DNA of 64,000 nucleotides from Phyto melanocephala (taxonomy: Eukaryota; Arthropoda; Insecta; Diptera; Rhinophoridae), in the NCBI GenBank assembly GCA_941918925.1, contig OW799234.1, positions 81,196,997-81,260,996 of the forward strand. The letters run 5' to 3'. This document shows, piece by piece, positions 35,616-46,602 of this stretch (the first letter of the stretch is position 1; each line of letters opens with the position of its first letter). The notes beneath the pieces are model-generated. The model was not told the origin of the DNA and did not search any database. It worked only from the letters and a program-made list of their open reading frames with translations. Position numbers and translations under genes: made by a program.

Positions 35616-36386
35616 CACTCAGGTTTTTTTTATGCGGTAGATGCGTTCCACATAAAACCGCATAAAAAAAATCGCATAAAAAAAGACTCTAGCTCCATAC
35701 AAAAATTAGGGATACGTTCCGGAATTTAAAAAAATCGCATACATTGAAACTAAAGTATTAAAAATGTACCAAATTCGAATAAATAAAGGAAATTTCATTT
35801 TTTTTTATGTCTCTGATTGATGATTCGCCTAGTTCAAAGTGGTCTGCCAGAGCCTTATTTTTAGCTCCATTTGCTAAGCGGTCCAAAATTTCGATTTTGG
35901 TCTCTAAAGAAATCGTTTGTCGTTTTTTTCTTATTTTTCTCCATATCAATTTCTTAAAAACGAATCCAAAAATTTTATGTTAGCATTGAAACCATAAAAA
36001 AATTACACTTACTTTTTGGAGCGAAACTTCAACACCTTCGATAATTAAAATTTAAAAATCTCTGTAAAATTCCACCACAATAAATATTTTAAATTTAATG
36101 CAAAATTCAAATATCAATGACTTAACTGAAAACGTACGTTTGAAAATTTCTTCGTCGCCTGCTTACAAAATCTATAAGGGAAATCCATAATTTCAAATAA
36201 TCGCTGCTGGTCTTCGCATAAAACGCATTAATTAACAGAAAGTACAAACCTTAACAGAAATATCAAAGCCCAGTGTTATCAATTATCTAAATATTATTTT
36301 TATAAAAAAAAAAAATTTTAATATTTAAAAACCGCATAAATTCAAATTCGCATAAAAAAAATACCACAGAAAAAAAGACCTGAGTG
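35616..36386 (-). mobile_element. Tigger/pogo-like element with TA duplication
   Basis: 771 bp with tips CACTCAGGT and ACCTGAGTG bordered by TA (35614-35615 and 36387-36388). Subterminal repeats of ATGCGGT/ACCGCAT and CGCATAAAAAAA occur at both ends. A minus-strand helix-turn-helix fragment (35758-35949) supports the pogo/Tigger assignment. The rest of the transposase is missing, so it was mobilised in trans or is a deletion derivative. Confidence 0.75.
35758..35949 (-). pseudogene. Tigger/pogo transposase, N-terminal CENP-B-type HTH fragment
   Basis: The peptide contains RKKRQTISLETKIEILDRLANG, then KALADHFELGESSIRDIKKN. This is the first helix-turn-helix of the CENP-B N-terminal domain (PSQ-like) used for DNA binding by pogo/Tigger transposases and by jerky and CENP-B proteins. 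The reading ends shortly after the domain, and neither the second DNA-binding domain nor the DDE core is present. It lies inside the TA-flanked element and on its minus strand. It is a remnant, with no evidence of domestication. Confidence 0.65.
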
Positions 36387-36986
36387 TATATCAAAGTGAA
36401 ACTCTGTGCATGTGTGTGTGTGTTAGCTGTAGACTCCGAAACCGTAAAGCCGAACGGATTTAAACTTTGGCAAGTTATTGTACACATTCCAGGGAATGTT
36501 TATGGGTGGTAAAAAGTAGGCGGGGCTACGCCCATAAAAAATAAGTTATATGAGATAAGTCTTCTGAAACTTTGCACACATATTGAACTCTGATAACTAT
36601 ACAATTTTATGACTATAAAACTGGTCAGTGCCACGCCCATAAAAAATAAGTTATCATTTTTAAATACTTGCACTAGATCGATTTTTCTGAAACTTTGCAC
36701 ACATATTGAGCTGTCATGACTATCTTATTTCGTGATAACAAAAGTGGGCAGGGCCACGCCCATAAAAAATTTATAATTTTGAGGTATTTGCACTGGACCG
36801 ATTTCTCTGCAACTGCACACACATTGAACTGTCATAATTATACAATTTCGTCATTAGAAAAGTGGGCAGTGTCACAACCATAAAAAAAGTTATAATTTTT
36901 AGCTTCTTGCACTTGATATTCAATTAAAATTCAGAATGCATATTTATTCATTAAGGGGCATAGCAACGCGCGCCGGGCTTGGGTAG

Positions 36987-37439
36987 TACGAAATAAAATA
37001 ATTCTTGAATGTTGACAGAAATTTTTCATATGACTCTTACTCAATTAGGGTAAAAGAAATTGTAGCAAATTTGATAGAAGAGTCAATTTTCATATACAAA
37101 TTTTAAATTAAATTAAATTAAAAACTAAATAAATAAGTAAATTGGTTTGATCACAAAAACGGACTTTTAATTATCGTAATATGGTTACTTTTCATTGCGT
37201 GACATATTTCTTATATTCGCACACAAATAAGTTGCTACAGGTTATTCAAGTGTTAATTTTTAATAAAATAAATTAGGTTTTGTTTGGAATGTGCCCATCA
37301 TAAAAAGAGCTATTTTTGATAAAAAAAACAACTTAGTTTTTTTTATTGTAGTTATTTAGCCCTAACAGCGAAAACAACGTAACTGACATTACGATCTATA
37401 ACTCTCTCTCTTTCTCTCTCTTTCTTACATTCTGATTTA
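36987..37439. other. Non-coding stretch, no gene seen
   Basis: AT-rich. A CT-rich microsatellite lies near 37399-37424. Confidence 0.5.
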
Positions 37440-37672
37440 GTCCATTTTTAACACCATACAGGCCTTGCGTATAAGACATATTATGGCAAAATTTTATTCC
37501 CATAACTTTTTCAATTCGACCTCTATCGTGTTTTAAACTGACGGACAAACGGACGGACATAGCTAGATCTTAATAAAATAAAAGCAGGACTCAGAAAAAA
37601 AATATTTCAATGGGCTTAAAAATGATTAATATACCCCCATACAATTTTTTTTTTGGGGTAAATATACAATTA
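37440..37672 (-). repeat. DINE-like fragment, family B 5' end
   Basis: Reversed, it holds the 5' hairpin (ACCCC around an A run), the GATCTAGCTATGTCCGTCCG tract and the GACCTCTATCGTG block seen in family-B copies. The 3' part is absent. Confidence 0.55.
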
Positions 37673-37752
37673 ATTGCAATAAACAGCAACACAATAAAAT
37701 TCGTTGATTATTCGTGACACTTCTATTGCAGAGTTTAGAGATATTCAGGTTA

Positions 37753-38130
37753 TAAAGCGTGATTTTTTAAGAGCTATAGGAAAGTTAAAAAAAAAAAACA
37801 CATAAAATTCAGAAAAGTGCATGAAATTTTTTTTTGAATCGATAGTACGGTCCATATAATTTAATGTTTGAAGACTATTTCATGCAAATGTTGACCGTGA
37901 CTGTGCCTCAAATGGTCCATCAGCTTAGTACGATTTTGACATACTCTTTCCAACATTTCGGCCGGTATCTCATGAATAAATGCTTCAATGTTGTCTTCTA
38001 TTGCGTCAATTGTAGCAGGCATGTGTGTATAGATATGAATGTATGTATATGAGCTGTAACATAGCCCAAAAAAATAGTCTAAAGGCTTTAAATCGCACGA
38101 TCGCACCGACTTGTTGAATTTGCATTTTGG
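37753..38130 (-). pseudogene. Tc1/mariner-type transposase, C-terminal fragment with 3' end
   Basis: The minus strand reads VRSCDLKPLDYFFG, then PATIDAIEDNIEAFIHEIPA, EMLERVCQNRTKLMDHL and GQHLHEIVFKH, followed by a stop. SCDLTPLDYFLWG is the third-aspartate block of mariner-related transposases, and the remainder is their usual C-terminal tail. About 100 bp further a candidate inverted-repeat tip (AAAGCGTGATTTTTTAAG on the plus strand, after TA at 37751-37752) marks the 3' end of the element. The first two catalytic aspartates are missing and the fragment breaks off at about 38130. The tail differs from that of the mariner at 47669-49135. Confidence 0.65.
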
Positions 38131-38696
38131 GCAAAAAAAAGTTTTGACAATAAAATTCAATTTAATGGTAATTTTCGACAATTTCGAGCCTAGTTCTATT
38201 GCATATATTGGATCTCGTGGCGTAAAAAGTACGCCTTTCACATACATATTGACACGTAGTTTTTTTGTTATGTATTAAGTATTTAATTGACATTGTTTTA
38301 TTTTATAAAACTTATCCAACTCTGAAATGTATACCTCATATTCTAAATTATATTTTAGACAAATATATCTTATAAGTTTTGCATTTAGCAAAGAGTTAAC
38401 TTTTTATTCGTTATGAATAAATGAATTTGATACGGTCTGAAGAAAGCAGCTTGTCTGCTGAGCCATAAATGACAATCTATTGTAATAAAACTAAAGAAAG
38501 TGTTGACAACGAAGTTGGGTAAATATACTTGCAAGCGAAGAACAAGTAGTTAGCCGGCTATCGTAATTCCTGTGCAGAATTGGCATCATGCTGTTGGAAG
38601 TAACTTGGCATCTTTCGCCTTTCTTAATATACTTATTCTTTTGAGATCAAAAAAAAAAATTTATATATTACCCAAATTGAAAGGTCTCAAAAAGAT
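38131..38696. other. Non-coding stretch, no gene seen
   Basis: The open frame running into this stretch from the neighbouring mariner fragment is not mariner-like beyond 38130 and was not recognised. Confidence 0.4.
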
Positions 38697-38742
38697 TTCG
38701 AAACGCAAAAGGTGCTCGGGTACTTTGTCAGTCACACAAGGG
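38697..38742 (+). repeat. piggyBac-like right-end fragment beside TTAA
   Basis: AAAAGGTGCTCGGGTACTTT, then CACACAAGGG followed by TTAA (38743-38746), parallels the right end of the relic at 10255-11550 (AAAGGTACCCGGGTACC...CACATAAGGG TTAA). No matching left end was found upstream. Confidence 0.4.
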
Positions 38743-38746
38743 TTAA

Positions 38747-39808
38747 TTTTGTTTAAGTATGCATGTAGCTGTTTTGCTAAAAGTCCTTTATAAGGATTAA
38801 ATAAAAAAGGAAGAGATTAACACTACTTGTTATAAGAAGAAACAATTTTATTAAAAATATTGTGATTATTACAACACATACGAGTACAGAAATAAACAAT
38901 TATAGTATATATTTATAAGTATATGTAATGGTTACTTAATAGTTTTGATAATCTCTTTTTATTTTAATAACGAAAAGATTTTTTGTAGAAAATGGAAGAT
39001 AAGGCATGAATATTTGTTTATAATAATCTTAACAAATTATAATCAAGTATGTTTTGATTGTATTTGTTTAAGCATATGCCATATAAATAAAGAGATTTGA
39101 AGAGATTGGCAATTTTATGGTATAAAGTGAGTTTATTAGGTCACAAAATTCTACACTACTTTACATTACATAACATGAAAGGATTGTTTTCGGAAATCTT
39201 AAACATTTATTATATTTAATGAATTAATATTCTAAAAACGATCGTAAGGATTATAAAAGGTTTTTGGTTTTGTACCACGAAACATGAATATACATATAAC
39301 TGTCGTTTAAAATTAGTTTTGGTAGGCCCAGATAGTTCCAGTTTTTATTTTCATAACAGTGTCTGGGTTAGATATAAATATTGTATGTCATTCTCTAGAA
39401 AATATGTTTGTATATTTCAATTCTGAGTTTTTTGCTTCACTATTTAAATTTACAATCCTTGAAAAATTTATTTACACTTTTCCTATTCTGGTAATTTGTT
39501 CCTTCTGTAGCTTAGGTTTAGTTCAATAAGGAAGGATTTTAACAGCCCATGACTGGTGTGCACGTATTCTCAAACAAACAATAAGCATCAGGCTATAGTC
39601 AAACATTTTAGGGATTTCCAATTGAGACCCCTCATAGTATTTTAAGTTTGAAATATTAAAGTTGTCGCATCTAATAGATCCATGCTAAGTATAATATATT
39701 ATAGACAAGTTTTTATTGTTTCTATGTACCCCGTTTTTACACTACATAATTATGCTCCTGATTGTTGACATTCTAAATTTCAAGATTTACTCAAGATTTA
39801 TTATTCCC
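38747..39808. other. Non-coding stretch, no gene seen
   Basis: AT-rich without recognisable elements. Confidence 0.5.
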
Positions 39809-40915
39809 TTTTTATACCCGGCACCAAAAAAATGGTGTGGGTATATTCATTTTGTCATTCCGTTTGTAACACATCGAAATATTCATTTTAGACCCCATAA
39901 AGTATATATATTCTGAATCAGGGTTTGATTTGATGACGATCTAGCTATGTCCGTCCGTCTGTCCGTCTGTTGAAAGAACGATGGAGGTCGCACCGAAAAA
40001 GCTAGGGGGCTCAAATTTTGCCAGAATCTTTCTTATAGACAAGGTTCCTTTGGTATTGAAAATGGGCTAAATCGGAATATTAGGAAGAGAGTTATAGCTC
40101 GAAAAACAAGAGTAGGTCAAAAAAACCGTGTCCTTCAAACATCGAATAAAATGGAATTGTGTCCAAACGCATTAACGTAGGCTCATAAAACTTCGAATAT
40201 ATATTTTCTGAGTAAAAACAATATCCCTGAAAATTATCTAAATCTATGTATTAGGAGAGGAGTTATCGATCAAAATGTACGAAAATTTATACCGCACAGT
40301 GTATTTTTCAGTATATTTTAAATTTAAAACCTAATAAAACGGACATAATTAGATGTACGCTTCTGAAGTTTTGCTCGCTTTGCTTTTTGGTAAGAGGCTT
40401 TTCTGTAACGGAAAATCAATGTGCCACGCCCACTTTTACGCCCACCTCCCATAAAACGTTTTACCTAAAATTCATATAATTTCTCTATTAATAAAGAATT
40501 TGGAGTAATAAAGGACTATATTGAAACATCTAAGCTGTACTCATTCGCAAAAAAAACTTTGACACGCCTACTATAACGCTTACTTTTCACGTTATCTACC
40601 GTTAATGAAATTTAAAAGCTTATAAAACCGACAAAATTAGAGGTATGATGATAAAATTTCCTACATATATCCTTCTAAACAATGTTATTATTATGCCAGG
40701 TGACATGCCCGCTTTAACGCCTATCTCTCATATAACGGGTTATCTTAAATTCATGTAATTTCTCTATTGACAAAGTTTTTTGAAAAATAAAGGACTATAT
40801 TGAAATATCTATGTTGTATTTATTAGCCGAAATTTTATCTATACGCCTACTTTAACGCCCACTTTCATTGAAAGACAAAATTTATGAAAACATTTTACCA
40901 GCATATCGAAGTCAT

Positions 40916-41676
40916 AAAAGGTGGTTTAATTTTAAGGGCCGATCATGAATTTAAATAAAACACAAATTATTTAGGAAACTATTATCATTTCTTTTTATAA
41001 TGATAATATTTGTATGGTTCAAGTGTGGAACAAAATATCGGCCAAATACCAAATTATTTTCTTGTCATAAACAGGGTCTAGGTCCAAAAAACTATTTAAT
41101 TCTAATATTTAAATAAAAATCTTTTCTTTTTTATTAAATATTATTAAAAAAAATTTTTTTTTCTCTTTATATTTTTATTAATTTTGTTCAATATTTCGAG
41201 CCCCTTCGGTGCTCTTCTTCAGGAACAAGCTAAAATACACAAAAATAATACACAAAAACTAAAGTTATTTTATCAAATATTCTTCATACTTATATATATA
41301 AAAATATATTAAAATTACTTATGTATGTCTACTAATTTCATAATATCGTCCTACATTTTACTAAAGCTGTCGTCTGTCCACAGCTTACTCTTATGTTTAA
41401 ATTTAGCTATTAGGTGTCTGTATGTATGTGCACAATTTTCAGTGTATGTTTTTTAGAATTATAATTAAATAGTTTTTTGGACCTAGAGCCTGTTTATGAC
41501 AAAAAAATAATTCTTTAAACCTGAATAACTTTAACGCGTTGCTCATTTGCGTATCTTTCCACTGTTCAAATTGAGTTAGTCTGAAATTGAAAAATGTCAA
41601 ATTAAATGCAGAAAACAAATTTAAAGACTAGCTGTAGTTCACCTTCAACATGGGTCTTTAAAATTTAACCACCCTC
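40916..41676 (+). mobile_element. Mariner-derived MITE (GGTGGTTAAATTTTAAGG family), interrupted
   Basis: Its tips match those of the intact copy at 60560-61177, although the left tip here reads GGTGGTTTAATTTTAAGGG. The sequence ends with AAATTTAACCACCCTC. A different inverted-repeat element at 41051-41513 has replaced or displaced the middle. Confidence 0.6.
41051..41513. mobile_element. Inverted-repeat element inside the mariner-derived MITE
   Basis: AATTATTTTCTTGTCATAAA... at 41052 onward is matched in reverse at 41455-41512 for about 50 bp, through TAGGTCCAAAAAACTATTTA. The 463-bp unit has an AT-rich centre with CGAGCCCCTTCGGTGCTC (about 41198-41216). Comparison with 60560-61177 shows that about 300 bp of the host MITE is missing at this point. 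The superfamily is unknown. Confidence 0.6.
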
Positions 41677-41878
41677 TACAAAGAAAGTGATACATATTTT
41701 ATTATAAAGAGATTATTCCATAGCGATTAACAAAATAATAAATATTGTGCTCCAAATGTACACAAAATTGGTGGTGGGTATAAAAGATTCGACACAGCCG
41801 AATATAGTGCTCTTACTTGTTATATTCATCACTTTTCAGCTCCAGATTTTTGCCAATTATTACCCTTTAACTTTTCGT

Positions 41879-42520
41879 TAGGTTAGCGAGAACAGGTAGC
41901 TCACTTGGGTCCATCATATTGATTCCTTTCTGATAGTTGTAAGAAAAAGAATAGGTTATTAAATACGAAAAAGAGGAAAGTTGTCTTCAACGGCATTCAT
42001 TTTTCTATTCTGGCCTGGCTCAGAGAACTGTCACGAGTGCCTTATAAAAGTAAAGATTATTTTAAGACTTAGTATCGCTACTTTTGGGCTATTTTAGTTG
42101 GTTGTCGTGGTAATTTACTTCATTTAAAAATTTTTGTCTTTCAAAGTTAGTCTACGAGTTATTCGAATTCGTATCCCTAAAATATCTGTGCCGATCGTTA
42201 AGTCTGACGTCAAAAATCTCAGAGAACTCAATTAGTGTTTGCTTGCCTAGAATCTTGGTTCTCTTGTCAGCAAGGGCACATAAGGCATCACATAAGGCAG
42301 CTAACCGCATCCCCCTTCTCCAGATCATGTCAGCTGCATTACTGGTCGTTAGAGGGAAGTCCGAGTTAGCGTGCATGTTTCCCTAATATCCAATGAATCG
42401 TAAATTCTGTCAGACATCCTCTCGACCTCGGCTTGTAAGCTGCAATGTACGTTTGTTATTAAAAGTTGGCCTTGTAAGCTTGGTCACTCTACATGTATTT
42501 GGTTCACGACACATATATTG
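41879..42520 (-). pseudogene. Unassigned LINE-like remnant
   Basis: The stretch is richer in G and C than its surroundings. On the minus strand a 74-codon frame (42152-42376) reads RRGMRLAALCDALCALADKR, TKILGKQTLIEFSEIFDV and further decayed coding-like sequence on both sides. The minus-strand 3' limit ends GCTAACCTAACG, similar to the CCTAACC ends of the LINE copies at 23711 and 28848. I did not recognise the domain. Assignment to a non-LTR retrotransposon rests only on the 3' end and composition. It could instead be an old host exon. Confidence 0.3.
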
Positions 42521-44616
42521 TCGCCATTTTACTTTTAATAATCCTTAACAGGATTGCGACTGCGTAAGTGAAACAGTTAAACATTTTCAAACCCCATAGT
42601 GACTTTTGGACAACCATGTTTAAGTAAATGTTATAATCTTTAAAGGCTTAACACACACACAATAATACAACATTGTAATACGTAAGAGGTTACACTTTAT
42701 AAATAAATGATATTTCTAGCAATGAAAATAATGTATATTATTTAATAAAGAATTTTCTAAAGAAATATTTTTAAATTAAGTCAATATTATTATGATTTTG
42801 TTTTTACAAATAAAAAATAAAACTTCTTCCTTATTTAAATAAAAATACTATATAGAGTATTTTTTATATGTTTCCAACAATGATGCTGAATTAATATGTT
42901 GGTGGTGTTTGTCTGTTTCCTTAGGCAATGCGTTGAATATAGTAATGGTCTTCTACAATTTTTATACATTTTCACATTACAAAAATTGATTTAGTTGTAC
43001 GATGCATTAAATGAAGATGATAAAGTTGACGTACTCATCTAATTTCAAATTCTAAGCAACGAGATGAATGTTACCATCAGTTTATCCCCACAAATAGTTG
43101 TGATGGTTTAAGTTTTTCTCTGTGTGAGTGTGAGAAAAAAATCCTACTGACCACGTACACAATCTTCAACCGCAATTTGGTAAATAACGCCAACATCAAC
43201 ACTTTTTACCATCCGCATTACAAGATGAAATAGGAGAATAAGTAAAAAGCTAAATACCCATCATCATACTTGTAACACCATCAGCAGCAGTAGTAAGGAT
43301 TATTGGATGGCTAAACTTTGGTTTTATATTTTTTTCCTGCATTATTGTATATTTTTTTGCTTATTATGAAACCATGAACAATTTCACTGCCAATAGAGAG
43401 ACACAGATATAATGTTAAATCCTGTACACTTTGGGCCTTTGTTGTTGCAACATGAGTTGTATTTTAACAATAATCAAAAGTATTTCCGTTTTGCTTTTCT
43501 ATCTTATTCTTTTTCATGGTCTAGTGAAAAAAACCCAATGTAAAAAAAAGTCGTTTTCTATTTTGGGAGAAAAATTCAATTTAAGTTTTTCTCGAAAGAA
43601 GCATTTTTTATTTTTATAAATTATTCAACTATAGCGCTGGTGGAAGGAGAATTAGTTTGTAGTTCTTACTTACGACTAATGTATTTGTAAATACGAGCTT
43701 ATTTTCTTGAAAATTGTTTGTTAACTACGGCTTATTTGAAATGCATTCTTGGTTATATTGTCTGAAAATAAAGTACTTTTTTTTTTTTAATTTTCCCCGG
43801 GTGTTCTTTAATTTTCTTTTCACTTATTTCTGCACTTGTAAGTACGTGCTTACAAAAGTTTTCATCCAGTTTGGTTTTTTCTAAAATTTGTTGTATTGGC
43901 AAGTAGTAGAAAACTCTGAACACTTTCTTTAACATTTTTTTGTGTTTTCTTTGCTTGGGTATTAAACAAAAGAGTTTGAGTGCTCAATTTAATTGAATAT
44001 GAATCATTATTGCTTAGGTAGATTCCATTGAATTATCTAGTCCAGAAACTAACAGACATTTTGCATACTATACCAATAATTATATTTATTCTTCTTTACT
44101 GGAATAATAAAGTGACCAAAATTTACCTCTTCTTTTCTCCCTTGACTATTATTTACAACTCCAAGAGCGTTAGAAGATTTTTATTTATATTGTGAAATAC
44201 AGAGTCGGGTAGAAATTGTCATCTTAGAATTATAGAGCCCAGATGCTTGTGAGAATTACTAAAAGAAAAGAATAAGGAAGAAATTTAAATTGTACAATAT
44301 TATTTAAGAACGAAATATAATTGCTAAAAAATGTTAGGTTCGGTACTACATGACATTTTGCAAAGACATTCAAAAATATTTGTTGACTTACGTAAAGGCT
44401 TTTAAGCAATACTTACACCTTAGGCAACCGTCCAAGTTGATTTAACCAGTAGTTATAATCAACCATAGACCTCTTATGTAAAACAGAGATGAAAACTATT
44501 GGACATGACTATTCAAACAACCAATTAAGTATCAGTAACTTTTACTCACCACCCAGCTACATAACTCCGAAAATCAGTTCAGAATAAGCTTCAAATTTAA
44601 TTGTTTTTATGCAGGT
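42521..44616. other. Non-coding stretch, no gene seen
   Basis: AT-rich. Short frames at 43431-43619 and 43753-43935 are unsupported. Confidence 0.5.
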
Positions 44617-45562
44617 TTTTATACCCTTCACACAGTGAAAAAGGGTATAAATATCATTCCGTGTGAAATTTCTACAATTTTCATTTCCGACCCCATAAAG
44701 TATATATGTATTTTCTGAAAGCTTATGAATAGGGGAGTCGATTAAGCTCTGTCAGTCTGTCCGTCTAACCGTCTGTCGGTGTGTATGTTGAAATCCACTT
44801 TTTGAAGCCCCCGACATCGCTTGGACGGGTGAGGTATTAAAATATCAGAAATATTTGGGAGTAGATCGGTATTGAAAATCAGAAACATCGGTACAGAAAC
44901 AACTGAGATATGAGCAAAAACCCACGACCACCTCGATTTTTTTTCACAAAAACAACATTACAACAACAACATACATACATACAAACGTGTATACTGGTTA
45001 GAGAAAACGTGGCATCGAATCCCAGCTGAGCCAAAAAAAATTTTTTTTTTATTATTTTTTTTTTTTTATTTAATATATTATTTATATTTTTATAATTATT
45101 TTTTTTTATTTTTTTTTTGTTTTTTATATATTATATGTGTTTTAATTATTTTTTTTTAATTTTCCCAGCTGAGCCAAAAAAAAAAATTTTTTTATTTATT
45201 ATATATTTTTTTTTTTTGTAATATTTTTTTAATTTTGTTTTTTATTTTTTTTTGTTTTATATATATTATATGTGTTTTAATTATTTTTTTTTTACATTTT
45301 TTTTTTTAATTTTCCCAGCTGAGCCAAAAAAAAATTTTTTTATTTATTTTATATATTTTTTTTTTTTTTAATTTTTTTTTTAATTTTTTTTTTTTTAACA
45401 TACATACGTAAATTTATAATATTACAGTGTGATGTTTTTATATATGTATGTTTTTCATATGTATGTACGTATTTCATATGGGATGAATGGTGATACAAAC
45501 TGCTGTTATTGCATGACTTCAAGTTGTGAAGAGTATATAAGAATATAGCGCTCTTACTTGTT
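44617..45562 (+). mobile_element. DINE-like element, family A, full-length but hairpin-less
   Basis: The 5' hairpin is TATACCCTTCACACAGTGAA...GGGTATA (44620-44650). CATTCCGTGTGAAATTTCTA, CCCCATAAAGTATATATG and CTGTCAGTCTGTCCGTC follow, with a T-rich minisatellite (45020-45400) and the block GTATTTCATATGGGATGAAT. The 3' end reads GTGAAGAGTATATAAGAATATAGCGCTCTTACTTG. The TTCGGCACAGCCG stem-loop present in sister copies has been cleanly lost between AAGA and AATATAGCG. Confidence 0.75.
45020..45400 (+). repeat. T-rich minisatellite with CCCAGCTGAGCC
   Basis: The 12-mer CCCAGCTGAGCC followed by an A run recurs at about 45020, 45165 and 45315, giving a period near 150 bp. Long T-rich spacers with TTATATATTATATGTGTTTT separate the copies. 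Confidence 0.75.
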
Positions 45563-46347
45563 TTATATAACAAAATGTTTTATAATAAAATAATGAGTTA
45601 AATAGATGATATTTACAACCAACATGTAACCACCGATCAGAGAGTGCTGATGATGAAATCGTAGCTGGTTTCGAAAATGCGTTCCACTCGGCTAGTGTCG
45701 GTAAAAATATAATTTTTCAAGATTTATTCTTTCATTTATCACAATTAAAAAAATTCTTTGTAAAAATAAAGAATATTAATATGAACTCAAGCCTGATTAA
45801 AAATTAAAAAAAAAAAAATTTTAAATAATAGTATAACAAATAAATTTAAAAAAACTTTATTAAAATATTTTTTAAAAAGGCTTTCACAAAAATATAATAA
45901 TTAAATACTAATGAATATATAAACAGGTTTTGTTCAGGAGAGCCATTTTAAAGATTTAAATACGTGCATCTTTGGTGTACCATCACTGAGCGTGTTGGTA
46001 TTGGTCTCATTTGAAAGCGACACATCTCATGACGTCAGGAACGTGTTGGTCAACCTTGAAAATGCGCGTAGGTCGTTCCTACCTCTTGTTTTGTGTAGTT
46101 GGTTTTTACTGTTTTCTACCTAGCGCGCTGTTTTCATGAGTTTAATATCAATTTTGATCTCGTTTTTTCGAATCCAGCTTATTTTCTAAAATTATTAATT
46201 GTGAATTAAAATAAATATACATTTGTAATTATTTTAAATCGTGAATATCACTCTGTTAGTACGAAAATTTTTTCACATAACCTTATCTACCTTATTATGT
46301 TATTGGCGAAAATAATTTAAAACTGATAACATTCTTACTGTTCTAAA
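45563..46347. other. Non-coding stretch with one interspersed repeat copy
   Basis: 45637-45735 (GAGTGCTGATGATGAAATCG, GCTGGTTTCGAAAATGCG) is repeated in weaker form at 26010-26105 and 26895-26985. A slightly GC-richer patch with GTAGGTCGTTCCTACC lies near 46065. No gene was seen. Confidence 0.45.
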
Positions 46348-46602
46348 TTGTATTTATTAGCAAAAACTTTATTGACACGCCTACTTTAACGTCCACTTTT
46401 ATTGAAAGAATGAATTTACGAAAATATTTTACTACTAGCATATCGAAGTTGTACAATGAAAGTTATACATATTTTCATATAAAGAGATTATTCCACAGCG
46501 ATTACAGTTAATAACAAAATAATAAATGTTGTGATATAAAAAAAGTTGGTGGTGGGTATAAAAAGATTTGGCATAGCCGAATATAGTGCTCTTACTTGTT
46601 TT
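46348..46602 (+). repeat. DINE-like 3'-end fragment, family B
   Basis: It contains ACACGCCTACTTTAACG, GAGATTATTCCACAGCGATT and GTTGGTGGTGGGTATAAAAAG, then the hairpin TTTGGCATAGCCGAA and TATAGTGCTCTTACTTGTT. The 5' part is missing. Confidence 0.65.

Larger units (their letters stand above)
35608..36986 (+). mobile_element. Helitron H1 copy, split by a Tigger-like element
   Basis: The start TCTATATA (35608-35615, after an A) and the continuation TATCAAAGTGAAACTCTG (from 36387) are separated by the Tigger-like element at 35616-36386. Joining them gives the same 5' start as the Helitron at 18490-19600. The interior shows the GTAGACTCCGAAACCGTAAA block and modules with CCACGCCCATAAAAAA. The 3' end reads GCGCGCCGGGCTTGGGTAG, with CTAG mutated to GTAG, before a T. 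Confidence 0.75.
39809..41821 (+). mobile_element. DINE-like element, family B, with nested insertions
   Basis: The 5' hairpin is TATACCCGGCACC/GGTGTGGGTATA. CCCCATAAAGTATATATATT, GTCCGTCCGTCTGTCCGTCTG and GCTCAAATTTTGCCAGAAT follow, then about 300-bp internal modules with CACGCCCACTTTTACGCCCA. The 3' end is GGTGGTGGGTATAAAAG, then a hairpin TTCGACACAGCCGAA with one mismatch (about 41789-41803), then TATAGTGCTCTTACTTGTT. A mariner-derived MITE (40916-41676) sits inside, itself interrupted at 41051-41513. Confidence 0.75.

Noticed and set aside
44986..45030. tRNA-like A and B boxes (GTATACTGGTTAGAG, GCATCGAATCCCAG) in a family-A DINE
   Set aside because: The spacing is only about 20 bp, there are no stems, and both boxes are degenerate. 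Probably chance, or a very old tRNA piece.
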